DNA from: an uncultured Hungatella sp.
GTDB lineage: Bacteria > Bacillota > Clostridia > Lachnospirales > Lachnospiraceae
Direction: 5' to 3'
Length of the DNA stretch: 64,000 bases
NCBI GenBank assembly: GCA_910579515.1
Contig: CAJTUV010000011.1
Span: forward strand, 1 to 64,000
Shown here: piece after piece, positions 50,014 to 58,080 of the stretch
Numbering within the stretch: position 1 is the first letter of the stretch
Layout: each line of letters starts with the position of its first letter
Translations under genes and position numbers: made by a program
The notes under the pieces: generated by a model
What the model was told of the DNA's origin: nothing
Databases searched by the model: none
Seen by the model: the letters and a program-made list of their open reading frames with translations, nothing else

Positions 50014-52455
50014 TCATGTATCCCAATGCAATTTGCACACATCTCCCTCAATGTGTACCTGATTCAAATACTTCTCACAGGTAAACAGATACCACTTGGC
50101 CATGGCATCCTCTGGATTCTCCTTCAGCACATCAGAGAACGTGCTTCTGGCCAGATAAAAATCATGCTGATAAAATAACTGGAGAGCCTTTTGGAATTTT
50201 ACATCCGTATCCCGTTTCAGCCTTCTCTGAGCCACTGGACAGGCATCCAATGCCTCATACAAACGCAGCCTCTCCCCTGTGTCAGAAATCAGAATATATC
50301 CAATGTACCGAAGCGTTCCCTCCAGATTTTCTCTGTTTTTCACTCCCTCGCTGATCACCAGCTTCAAGCCCATCTCCTGAAACCATCTGGCATACCGCTC
50401 AATCTCTTTCCCTTCTCTGGATAAAAGGAATGGGAAACTCTGCTGGTCTGTCCCTGCCACTCCATATACATATTGAGCATAGTGGAGGAATACGCTGGTT
50501 TTCAATTCTTCCAGACAGTCTTCCTCATAAAGTTCATTCATAAGCAAAGCCCCAAAATCCACGGTATTTCTGGACTCTTCCAAAAACAGGACCTTCAGCA
50601 TCGTCAAGTCACTATGGCCTGATACAAAGAATCCGTCCCCCATCTCCTGATGCTTTTCAATTAAGGTAATGAAACGGTTCATAATATCTGCAGACTGACG
50701 ATTTCTGTTTTCCGGCTCTGCAGAAGAAAGCAGCGCCACTGTCCCGTGAACCAGAACCATATCTCCGCCCTTGACTTCTGTGATGGAATCTTTTCCCAAA
50801 ATCTTCTCAATATTTTTGGGTGCAAATCGATAACAGGATTCAAAAATCCGATATTTTGTATAGTTGATCCGGCTGATCGTCTTTCTGATTTCCAGAAGGC
50901 TGTTCCACATAAAATCCACGTCTTTACCGTGAACCGATTTTTTCACAATATCCATCTGTCCCCCAGCCACATTCTCCATAGCCTTAGACAGACGCTTTAG
51001 TTCTCTGCCCTGCAGCAGCAAAAGACTGATACTGATGACGCTTCCCACTAAAAACAGGAGTTCCGCATACACCAAATACCCTTTCATGCCGCCTTTCTGG
51101 ACAGCCGAAACATCTTCCCGCCTGGAAATGGCAATCAGAAGATACTCTGGATAAAGCCCGTCAGAAGCCGATACGCCCAAAACCTGATACGCCTCTCCGT
51201 CTATGCCCATAAGCATACTGGCCTTCTGCCCCCCTGCTGTCAAAGTGTCCAGAAGGTTCCTTGTGCCAGCCATATACACAGATTCAAACTCCTGCCCGTT
51301 AAAGCCGCTGGCACTGGCCAGAATTTGGTGATCTTTACTCCGCACGACACAAATATCCGTAAATACCTGAGAGATATCCTCCAGCCCTACAAATCTGCAC
51401 AACTGGTTTCTCAGAGAATAATACGCTTTGCTGTCATAGAACCCTTCCTCTTCCACACCATGGATAATCGGATTCCCAATCTCCTCTGCCAGAGCCTGGA
51501 CATAATAGAATCCAAACCGCTCCGCTTCCTGCTCTTTCGCTTTTTCCTGAACCCGGGGAATCTGGATCGCCCCCGCTGCAGTGATTGCCAGAAGGACCGC
51601 CTCTACAATGGCAATGGTATAAATCGTATGGTTCCGGTTTCTCAGCAGTAAAAGTACAAGCAAAAGCACCACATAGCCAATTAGCAAAAGCTGGATATAA
51701 ACGGCAAACTGTTTCTGGCGCAGCCTCATTAACTGTCCAGGAGTCAAATCTCTGTTGTGGAATGCTGCCCGTGCTTCCTTAGAACCTCTGAAATATTCCT
51801 GCCCGCTTCCATCATCTCTGCGGATTAAAAGTTCTCCCTCCTCATATCTGGCCTCTATAAAAAGCCGCCCTTCTTCACATGAAATCAGTTCATAAAGCTT
51901 TATCTCAACAGCCGAAGGCTCCTCTTTTTGAACCTCTTTAAACAGCTCTGTCAGCTCCTGCCGTTCCACAAAATAGACGCCCGCCTCTTCTCCGCCATTC
52001 AGTACCGTCGTGAGGTAGAAACCGTCTGCCTCTGCCTGAAATCCAGTCAAAATCCCGTCCTGAACCATACGAAGTCTTGGCGAAGCCGCAACCGGCAAAA
52101 GCTGGTCGTCAAACTGAAGAATTCTGTATTCTGTCACCGCCTCCTGTCCAACCATTGTCCTGGACGAAAGAACGCCGTAGAGCCCATCCTGGTAATCCAC
52201 TTTCTCAAACACGCTTCCCTGCCATACAGAACCACTTACAAATACCTTCTCCACCTTCCCACGAAAGTCCGACAAATAGAGAATCCCCTGGTCGTCTATA
52301 TTTTCCGTAAAATATACCTTATTTCCTGCCGCACATCCGTCGTGGTAGGAAGAAATTCTTCGATCATTACTCCATGATAAACCATCTGTAAAGGCCAGAA
52401 CCGTTATCACCAGCATCCACACAAATGCCGCTATATATGGAATCCGTTTTCTCAT
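50014..52455 (-). CDS. Membrane sensor with degenerate class III cyclase-like domain
   Basis: This 813-aa protein has four TM segments (about 6-24, 249-271, 278-298, 459-482). Two extracytoplasmic sensor regions lie between 25-248 and 300-458. A HAMP-like linker (483-530) leads to a domain (about 543-740) that keeps class III cyclase features: RFAPKNIEKILGKDSITEVKGG, a GDGFFV motif at 606-611, and YIGYILISDTGERLRLYEAL. The usual first metal-binding Asp site (LFADI type) is replaced by LVHGTVALLSS, so cyclase activity is unlikely. A TPR-like helix pair closes the protein. It may sense stress or contact and signal to the particle. Confidence 0.68.
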   Translation of the reverse strand: MRKRIPYIAAFVWMLVITVLAFTDGLSWSNDRRISSYHDGCAAGNKVYFTENIDDQGILYLSDFRGKVEKVFVSGSVWQGSVFEKVDYQDGLYGVLSSRTMVGQEAVTEYRILQFDDQLLPVAASPRLRMVQDGILTGFQAEADGFYLTTVLNGGEEAGVYFVERQELTELFKEVQKEEPSAVEIKLYELISCEEGRLFIEARYEEGELLIRRDDGSGQEYFRGSKEARAAFHNRDLTPGQLMRLRQKQFAVYIQLLLIGYVVLLLVLLLLRNRNHTIYTIAIVEAVLLAITAAGAIQIPRVQEKAKEQEAERFGFYYVQALAEEIGNPIIHGVEEEGFYDSKAYYSLRNQLCRFVGLEDISQVFTDICVVRSKDHQILASASGFNGQEFESVYMAGTRNLLDTLTAGGQKASMLMGIDGEAYQVLGVSASDGLYPEYLLIAISRREDVSAVQKGGMKGYLVYAELLFLVGSVISISLLLLQGRELKRLSKAMENVAGGQMDIVKKSVHGKDVDFMWNSLLEIRKTISRINYTKYRIFESCYRFAPKNIEKILGKDSITEVKGGDMVLVHGTVALLSSAEPENRNRQSADIMNRFITLIEKHQEMGDGFFVSGHSDLTMLKVLFLEESRNTVDFGALLMNELYEEDCLEELKTSVFLHYAQYVYGVAGTDQQSFPFLLSREGKEIERYARWFQEMGLKLVISEGVKNRENLEGTLRYIGYILISDTGERLRLYEALDACPVAQRRLKRDTDVKFQKALQLFYQHDFYLARSTFSDVLKENPEDAMAKWYLFTCEKYLNQVHIEGDVCKLHWDT

Positions 52456-52492
52456 TCCTTTTTGTCCTCCGATTCATTGTCAGACTCTTTTA

Positions 52493-53335
52493 TCAAACCA
52501 GTGTCTCTGTCCCTATGGTTTTAAATCCGTTAAACAAAATCCGCAGCCAGGGAATATCTCCAAAAATAAGCTGAGAAAGGAAAGACACCAGCGCAAGCAC
52601 AGCCAGAACGAGACAAATACACAGAAGGACCCGAAACAATCCTTCCTGCCTGCGGCTAAACCATGCTTTCATTTTCTTTCGGATTCCCTGCTTCTGCCCA
52701 GGCGCAGCGGTTATTCTGATATCCTTATACAGTTCTGTAAACTTGTCATAGCTCTTTCTGGAAATCTTTTTTTCCAGAAGCCGATAGCTGAAGGCTTTCT
52801 GAGATGCTTTGGGCCTTAAAAGCTCCCTCAAAACAGAAGCGCAGGCAACTGCACAGTCCCTTTCCGATTTCTCCGAGTCCAGCTCTGTCAGGTCAATCTG
52901 ATAGCTGAAATACACGGTATGGTCCTTAGACAAATGAAGCTGTCCCTGTTTGAGCAGAAGATAAAGAATCGGATACGGGAGGTTCGAGGTGATGCAGGTC
53001 ATAATCACATTGATGCACACAGACTCACACTCCGTCAACGTGTAGGATTCTCCCATATAGAAGTCCTTTAAAGGCCTTTCCTGCTTGTACTCAAACACCA
53101 TACAAAGAGCCCCTTTGTCGGAAAAACTTTCAATATAAGAGTCCTGGGCTGACATTCCCGCCTGCTCAAATACCTCCAGATACTTTTTGGCAGTCTGATG
53201 TTCTTTAATCACCAGCAGCGTATACAGATTTCTGGCGGCTGTATTTAAATCCTGGCATATCAGAATATCATTAATCTCGCTTTCCTTTACCACGCGAACA
53301 CATTCCAGCTTCATCTTCTGCGACTGATAGAACAT
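52493..53335 (-). CDS. Pseudokinase-like protein with C-terminal membrane anchor
   Basis: This 280-aa protein resembles a Ser/Thr kinase fold without catalytic motifs: an N-lobe-like region (NTAARNLYTLLVIKEHQTAKKYLEVF), a hinge-like segment (MVFEYKQERPLKDFYM) and a C-lobe-like region (KQGQLHLSKDHTVYFSYQIDL). A TM segment at about 236-262 follows with a short external tail. This layout recalls EssB/YukC of type VII secretion, a pseudokinase with a single TM, though homology is unproven. The ATG at 53335 has GGAG 10 nt upstream, better than the TTG at 53344. It is cotranscribed between the 602-aa and cyclase-like genes. Confidence 0.6.
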   Translation of the reverse strand: MFYQSQKMKLECVRVVKESEINDILICQDLNTAARNLYTLLVIKEHQTAKKYLEVFEQAGMSAQDSYIESFSDKGALCMVFEYKQERPLKDFYMGESYTLTECESVCINVIMTCITSNLPYPILYLLLKQGQLHLSKDHTVYFSYQIDLTELDSEKSERDCAVACASVLRELLRPKASQKAFSYRLLEKKISRKSYDKFTELYKDIRITAAPGQKQGIRKKMKAWFSRRQEGLFRVLLCICLVLAVLALVSFLSQLIFGDIPWLRILFNGFKTIGTETLV

Positions 53336-53357
53336 ATCTGCCAATCTCCTTCACATC

Positions 53358-55166
53358 CTATTCTACAGATTCTTCAAATCCCTTTTTCTTCACAATCGCA
53401 TATGCGTATGTACAAATAATCGGCATGTCGATGCAGTAAATCCGAATCTCATACACGCCCTCTTTAGCCGGAGCCGTATAGACGCCGTCTGATGTGATCT
53501 CTCCGCTTCCCGGCTCTGTCAATTCATATGCCACGCTGCAGCTATCCATGTTGTTATATTTTACATGGAAATAATGGCTCTCTTTTGTACCCATAACCAC
53601 AGTAGGCGTATCTGTGGAAATGCTCTTGCCATTATAATTTTCCGCCAGCCCCAAATCATTTCCAGCCGGAAACTTGATGGCAATCCAGCGATAGGTCAGA
53701 ACCAGGTAGTCCACATTTTCCAAAAGTCTTGCAGCCACAATAAAACTGCCTTTGTCATTCATGACCTTGATAGCCGTCTCTGCCTCTACCGCAGCAGTTT
53801 TCTCGCTCTTAAACAAATCCGGATTCCCATATATCGTATTCTTGGCGCTGGCGTGCAGCGCCGCATCTTCGGTAATGTATTCATATCCAATGTCTACATA
53901 TATATTTCCTTTTCCAAGACCGTGCATGATCTCACCAGAATAGCGAACATCGCCTCTTCTGGCAGACTCGCCTAAAGGAATCTCTAAAATCCCAGTAGCC
54001 ACCTCTGGAGTCCGCCCTCCAGCCTGCTGCTGGCTCTGGTTTTCCGGCGCTTCCATGTGACCGCTTCCGCTTTTCAGCACCTGGGCATCCTTGATAAAAT
54101 ATTCCAGATATTCATTGCGCAGCGCTTCTTTTGCAGGAGCTGTAATATAGCTTTTTACCTGCTTTTCCAAAACCTCTTCGATGATATAGGCGCTTTCTGT
54201 GCGGACCAGCTTTAAATCCGCCAGGCGCACATAGTCCTTATATCCGCCCATATTTCTCATCTCCAGGCTCATACGGCCAATCTCCTGGCTCACAAGCTCT
54301 CTGGGCTTGGCCCCAGAAATCATTACTTTCATGGAACAGGAACCGGCAATTTCCACAGCCGCCCCGTCCACATAGGCCCTGGCGCTTCCGCTCTTTAACA
54401 GCACAGAAGTATCCAGCATGGTCACATCCTGGGTCAAAAGCCAATATTCTTTTTTCACCCGCTCTCCATTGCCAAGGGAAATATCCTCCAGATTAATCTC
54501 AATCTCATGCTGTCCGTCCGGCGTCAGAAAAACCGGAACCTGTAGAATTCCATGATACGTCAATTTTTTATTTTCCGCAGAATGCTTTTCTGTCTCAATC
54601 TCCAGCTTTACATTCTTTCCACGGCAGACTGTGGCGGGCATCACCATCTTTACCGTAAAATCCTCGCTCTCTAAAAGGATTCCGCTGGTAAGAAACTCCG
54701 CTTCCATCTGATACTGCTCCACAGCATCCGCCTGGTCCAGTAAAAACAACTGATAATTTTCACTAATCCGGTTATACTCGTATTCTTGTCCGTCCTCGCC
54801 AGCTCCCTGGTTCATAGTATAAACAGTATGTACCGGCTCCTCTTTATAGCGCAGGCAAAGGCTGGCCAGATTGGACTTTAATGATTCAAAACCTTCAATG
54901 GCAGACAGTTTCTTCACAACAGAGGACTCCATCACGATTTCCCGTCCCAGGCCGTCAATGGCAACTCCGCTCTCCACCAGCAAAGATAAATCGTCCAGAC
55001 TGAATACCCCGCATCCGCAGACTACGCCTGCTCCATACATCAAGTTGTTGATAAATCTGCGCTTATTATTAAAGTATGTCTGTTCCGCCTGAAAATCTGC
55101 TGAGGTAAGCATCTTTCCCGGATAATATCGATTCCGCTCAAATGGGTATAATTTAGTATTCTTCAT
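53358..55166 (-). CDS. CIS-associated protein with Ig-like C terminus, first gene of operon
   Basis: This 602-aa protein opens with a pattern found in a conserved CIS-locus family: YPFERNRYYPGKMLTSADFQ, EQTYFNNKRRFINNLMYGAGVVCG. The middle (about 170-400) is beta-strand and helix mixed. The last 100 residues form a bacterial Ig-like domain (TVVMGTKESHYFHVKYNN, GSGEITSDGVYTAP, YEIRIYC). There is no TM segment or signal peptide. AAGGGGATGG precedes the ATG. As first gene of the structural operon it probably encodes a particle or docking component. The exact role is unknown. Confidence 0.7.
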   Translation of the reverse strand: MKNTKLYPFERNRYYPGKMLTSADFQAEQTYFNNKRRFINNLMYGAGVVCGCGVFSLDDLSLLVESGVAIDGLGREIVMESSVVKKLSAIEGFESLKSNLASLCLRYKEEPVHTVYTMNQGAGEDGQEYEYNRISENYQLFLLDQADAVEQYQMEAEFLTSGILLESEDFTVKMVMPATVCRGKNVKLEIETEKHSAENKKLTYHGILQVPVFLTPDGQHEIEINLEDISLGNGERVKKEYWLLTQDVTMLDTSVLLKSGSARAYVDGAAVEIAGSCSMKVMISGAKPRELVSQEIGRMSLEMRNMGGYKDYVRLADLKLVRTESAYIIEEVLEKQVKSYITAPAKEALRNEYLEYFIKDAQVLKSGSGHMEAPENQSQQQAGGRTPEVATGILEIPLGESARRGDVRYSGEIMHGLGKGNIYVDIGYEYITEDAALHASAKNTIYGNPDLFKSEKTAAVEAETAIKVMNDKGSFIVAARLLENVDYLVLTYRWIAIKFPAGNDLGLAENYNGKSISTDTPTVVMGTKESHYFHVKYNNMDSCSVAYELTEPGSGEITSDGVYTAPAKEGVYEIRIYCIDMPIICTYAYAIVKKKGFEESVE

Positions 55167-55245
55167 ATTCCATCCCCTTCTTGATGTATGTACTTTCCAA
55201 AATTACGATTGTTTCAATTTTATCATAAATAAATGGTCCTATCCA

Positions 55246-55261
55246 CTAGCCAAAAGGTTAG
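55246..55261. promoter_or_regulatory. Imperfect palindrome upstream of the structural operon
   Basis: CTAGCCAAAAGGTTAG is a 16-bp near-palindrome (one mismatched pair) 80 nt upstream of the first ATG, in the 150-nt region that must hold the operon promoter. It is a plausible operator for a dimeric regulator such as the LuxR-type protein. TATGAT downstream of it (minus strand) could be a -10 box, but no -35 box of the usual type is clear. Confidence 0.35.
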
Positions 55262-55322
55262 TCTCCATGTCGTACAGCCGCGAATTTTGTCGATTTTCCC
55301 TATCAAATTTCACGAAAAAATA

Positions 55323-55364
55323 AGCTGTATGTGATGATATCTTGTCATATCATCACATACAGCT
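55323..55364 (-). terminator. Terminator of the ATP synthase operon
   Basis: An 18-bp perfect stem (AGCTGTATGTGATGATAT with its complement) around a 6-nt loop starts just past the atpC stop. On the minus strand TTATTTTTTC follows. A T-rich stretch on the other side (ATCTTTTTAT) allows bidirectional activity. It separates the ATP synthase operon from the injection-system operon. Confidence 0.88.
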
Positions 55365-55370
55365 ATCTTT

Positions 55371-55769
55371 TTATCGTCTGGCGTCCAAACGGGTCAGCGC
55401 CCGCTTCAAAGCCAATTCTGCACGGACCGTATCAATCTCTGCGCCATGGTTCTTGATTCTGCGCTCTGCGCGTACCCTGGCTTCCTCCGCACGTTTTATA
55501 TCAATATCTTCTGGCCATTCTACCACCTCTGCCAGAATCCTGATCTCCTCTGGCAGAATTTCAATGAATCCAGCATGAAGAGCCGCCTTCTTCACCTCAG
55601 AATCCTCATGAATCCGAAGGATTCCCGGCGCTACAATAGCAGTCAGGGGAATATGGTTGGCGTATACGCCTATCTGGCCTTCTGTGGTGGTCAGCTCCAC
55701 CATGCTGGCCTCCCCTGTATAAAACTCTTTATCAGGAGTCACTACCTGCAATTTGAACATATCCGCCAT
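55371..55769 (-). CDS. atpC: ATP synthase epsilon subunit
   Basis: This 132-aa F1 epsilon subunit has the N-terminal beta sandwich (FKLQVVTPDKEFYTGEASMVELTTTEGQIGVYANHIPL) and the C-terminal helical hairpin (AEVVEWPEDIDIKRAEEARVRAERRI). It couples the gamma shaft to the c-ring and can inhibit ATP hydrolysis. It is the last gene of the operon, 11 nt after atpD. Confidence 0.96.
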   Translation of the reverse strand: MADMFKLQVVTPDKEFYTGEASMVELTTTEGQIGVYANHIPLTAIVAPGILRIHEDSEVKKAALHAGFIEILPEEIRILAEVVEWPEDIDIKRAEEARVRAERRIKNHGAEIDTVRAELALKRALTRLDARR

Positions 55770-55780
55770 ATCTGACCCTC

Positions 55781-57172
55781 CTATTTCACTCGGGCAAGAA
55801 CGTCGTCAATATTACCTGCATTGAGGAAGTATCCTTCCGGAACATCGTCATGTTTTCCATCCAGGATTTCTTTGAAGCCCTGAATCGTCTCGCTAAGAGG
55901 AACATAGCGTCCTTCCAGACCCAAGAATTTTCCTGCCACGAAGAAAGGCTGAGACAAGAATCTCTGCACTTTTCTGGCTCTGGATACAGTCAGCTTGTCT
56001 TCCTCTGAAAGCTCATCCATACCTAACATGGCAATAATATCCTGAAGCTCTTTATATTTCTGAAGCACCTGAATCACTCTCTGAGCCACCTCATAATGCT
56101 CCTCGCCAACAATACGAGGGTCCAGAATTCTGGAAGTAGACTCCAACGGGTCCACAGCCGGATAAATACCCAGCTCTACAATGGAACGGCTCAATACCGT
56201 AGTCGCATCCAAGTGGGCAAATGTATTAGCAGGAGCCGGGTCTGTCAAGTCGTCAGCCGGCACGTAAACTGCCTGAACGGACGTGATAGAACCATTCTTT
56301 GTGGAAGTGATACGCTCCTGTAAAGCACCCATCTCTGTCTGCAAAGTAGGCTGATAACCAACTGCGGAAGGCATACGCCCAAGAAGAGCAGACACCTCAG
56401 AACCAGCCTGAGTAAAACGGAAAATATTGTCAATGAAAAGCAATACGTCTTTTCCGCCCTCATCACGGAAGTACTCTGCCATAGTAAGTCCTGTTAAGCC
56501 AACTCTCATACGGGCTCCCGGCGGCTCATTCATCTGACCAAATACCATGGTGGTTTTGTTAATAACCCCTGACTCCGTCATCTCATGGTACAAGTCGTTT
56601 CCCTCACGGGTACGCTCTCCAACACCGGTGAAAACAGAATATCCGCCATGTTCTGTGGCGATATTACGAATCAGCTCCTGAATCAATACTGTTTTGCCTA
56701 CGCCGGCACCGCCGAACAACCCAATCTTGCCGCCCTTCTGATATGGGCAGAGAAGATCTACTACCTTGATGCCAGTTTCCAGAATCTCCGTCTCTGTAGC
56801 CTGTTCCTCAAAAGTAGGAGCTTTTCTGTGAATCGGAAGATGAGTCTCTACCTTTGGCTGTTCCTTATTATCAATCGCCTCACCCAGAACGTTAAAGATA
56901 CGTCCCAGGGTCTTCTCTCCAACCGGAACCGTAATCGGCGCTCCGGTTGCCACAGCATCCATACCGCGGACCAGGCCGTCTGTACTGCCCATGGCGATAC
57001 AGCGAACCGTATCATCACCCAGATGCTGGGATACCTCGGCCACCAGAGTACCGCCTTCCTGCCGGTCAATCCTGATTGCCTCATTGATCTCTGGCAGCTT
57101 ACCCTGGCTGAACTTAATATCCAAAACGGCACTGATGATCTGCGTGATCTTGCCTACGTTTTGTTCTGCCAT
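55781..57172 (-). CDS. atpD: ATP synthase beta subunit
   Basis: This 463-aa catalytic F1 subunit has the P-loop GGAGVGKT, the catalytic Glu segment GERTREG, and the DELSEED motif in GMDELSEEDK. The start at 57172 is preferred because GGAGAAAC lies 7 nt upstream; the frame extends to 57193. It lies between atpG and atpC in normal order. The sequence is fully typical. Confidence 0.98.
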   Translation of the reverse strand: MAEQNVGKITQIISAVLDIKFSQGKLPEINEAIRIDRQEGGTLVAEVSQHLGDDTVRCIAMGSTDGLVRGMDAVATGAPITVPVGEKTLGRIFNVLGEAIDNKEQPKVETHLPIHRKAPTFEEQATETEILETGIKVVDLLCPYQKGGKIGLFGGAGVGKTVLIQELIRNIATEHGGYSVFTGVGERTREGNDLYHEMTESGVINKTTMVFGQMNEPPGARMRVGLTGLTMAEYFRDEGGKDVLLFIDNIFRFTQAGSEVSALLGRMPSAVGYQPTLQTEMGALQERITSTKNGSITSVQAVYVPADDLTDPAPANTFAHLDATTVLSRSIVELGIYPAVDPLESTSRILDPRIVGEEHYEVAQRVIQVLQKYKELQDIIAMLGMDELSEEDKLTVSRARKVQRFLSQPFFVAGKFLGLEGRYVPLSETIQGFKEILDGKHDDVPEGYFLNAGNIDDVLARVK

Positions 57173-57202
57173 CTTGTTTCTCCTTATTCTCAAATTTTCA
57201 AA

Positions 57203-58060
57203 TTACGATATGGCGTTTGCACCTGCCACAATCTCTGTAAGCTCCTGGGTAATCGCTCCCTGCCTTGCTCGATTGTACTGCAGGCTCAAATCCTCTATCA
57301 TCTCTTCCGCGTTGCTGGTAGCGGAATCCATAGCCGTCATTCGGGCCCCGTTCTCACTGGCTACAGCCTCCAAAAGCGCTCCATAAATCAGGCTGCTCAT
57401 ATATTTGGGAACTATGGAATCCAAAACTTCCTCATCCCCAGGCTCATAGGTCATAAGTGCCTGAGCCTTGGCCTCTTCCTTATTTCCATTATTTTCTATC
57501 TCCACAGGAAGGAGCTTTAAAAGTCTTGGAGTCTGTGAAGCCGCATTTTTAAAAGAGGTATATGACAGGTAGATCTCCCCTATCTTCCCCTGGGCAAATG
57601 CGTCCAGAAGCTCTAAAGTCACATCTGCTGCATCCCGATACAGGGGCTCATTAATTACTTCAGAATAATCCGCCTGAATCGTGAAACCCTTTCTTGCCAG
57701 TCCATCACGGCCTTTTCGGCCAATGGCATAGACATAAGTGTCCTCAGCAGGCAGCTCTGCACTGACAAGCTTCACAATATTATTGTTATATCCGCCAGCC
57801 AGTCCCCTGTTGGAGGTAATGACAACCACCGCCTTTTTCGGCGATTCTCCGGCCTTCAAATACTTGTGATTAATATTGCCGGATTTATGCAAAATAGAAC
57901 ATATGGTCTCATACATCATATTAAAATAGGGTTTTGAACTTTCGGCTTTTGCTCTGGACTTTTGCAGTTTTACCGTGGCTACCAGCTTCATGGCTTTTGT
58001 AATCTGCTCTGTGCTCTGGATACTGTCTCTCCTTCGCTTAATATCTCTCATAGATGCCAT
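57203..58060 (-). CDS. atpG: ATP synthase gamma subunit
   Basis: This 285-aa central shaft subunit has the conserved N terminus (MRDIKRRRDSIQSTEQITKAMKLVATVKLQK), the SNRGLAGGYN motif (as TSNRGLAGGYNNN) and the C-terminal ALLEAVASENGARMTAMDSAT-type helix ending QGAITQELTEIVAGANA. It lies between atpA and atpD. Confidence 0.97.
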   Translation of the reverse strand: MASMRDIKRRRDSIQSTEQITKAMKLVATVKLQKSRAKAESSKPYFNMMYETICSILHKSGNINHKYLKAGESPKKAVVVITSNRGLAGGYNNNIVKLVSAELPAEDTYVYAIGRKGRDGLARKGFTIQADYSEVINEPLYRDAADVTLELLDAFAQGKIGEIYLSYTSFKNAASQTPRLLKLLPVEIENNGNKEEAKAQALMTYEPGDEEVLDSIVPKYMSSLIYGALLEAVASENGARMTAMDSATSNAEEMIEDLSLQYNRARQGAITQELTEIVAGANAIS

Positions 58061-58080
58061 CGATTACTCACCTGCTTTCT

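Noticed and set aside
23285..55166. Prophage or R-type tailocin instead of a CIS
   Set aside because: There are no capsid, portal, terminase, integrase, holin or lysin genes. The presence of DUF4255, PAAR-like DUF4280, Afp7-like proteins and AAA+ ATPases fits eCIS.
23285..55166. Type VI secretion system
   Set aside because: TssJ/L/M membrane proteins, TssB/TssC split sheath and ClpV are not seen; the single-chain sheath and Afp-like baseplate fit eCIS better.
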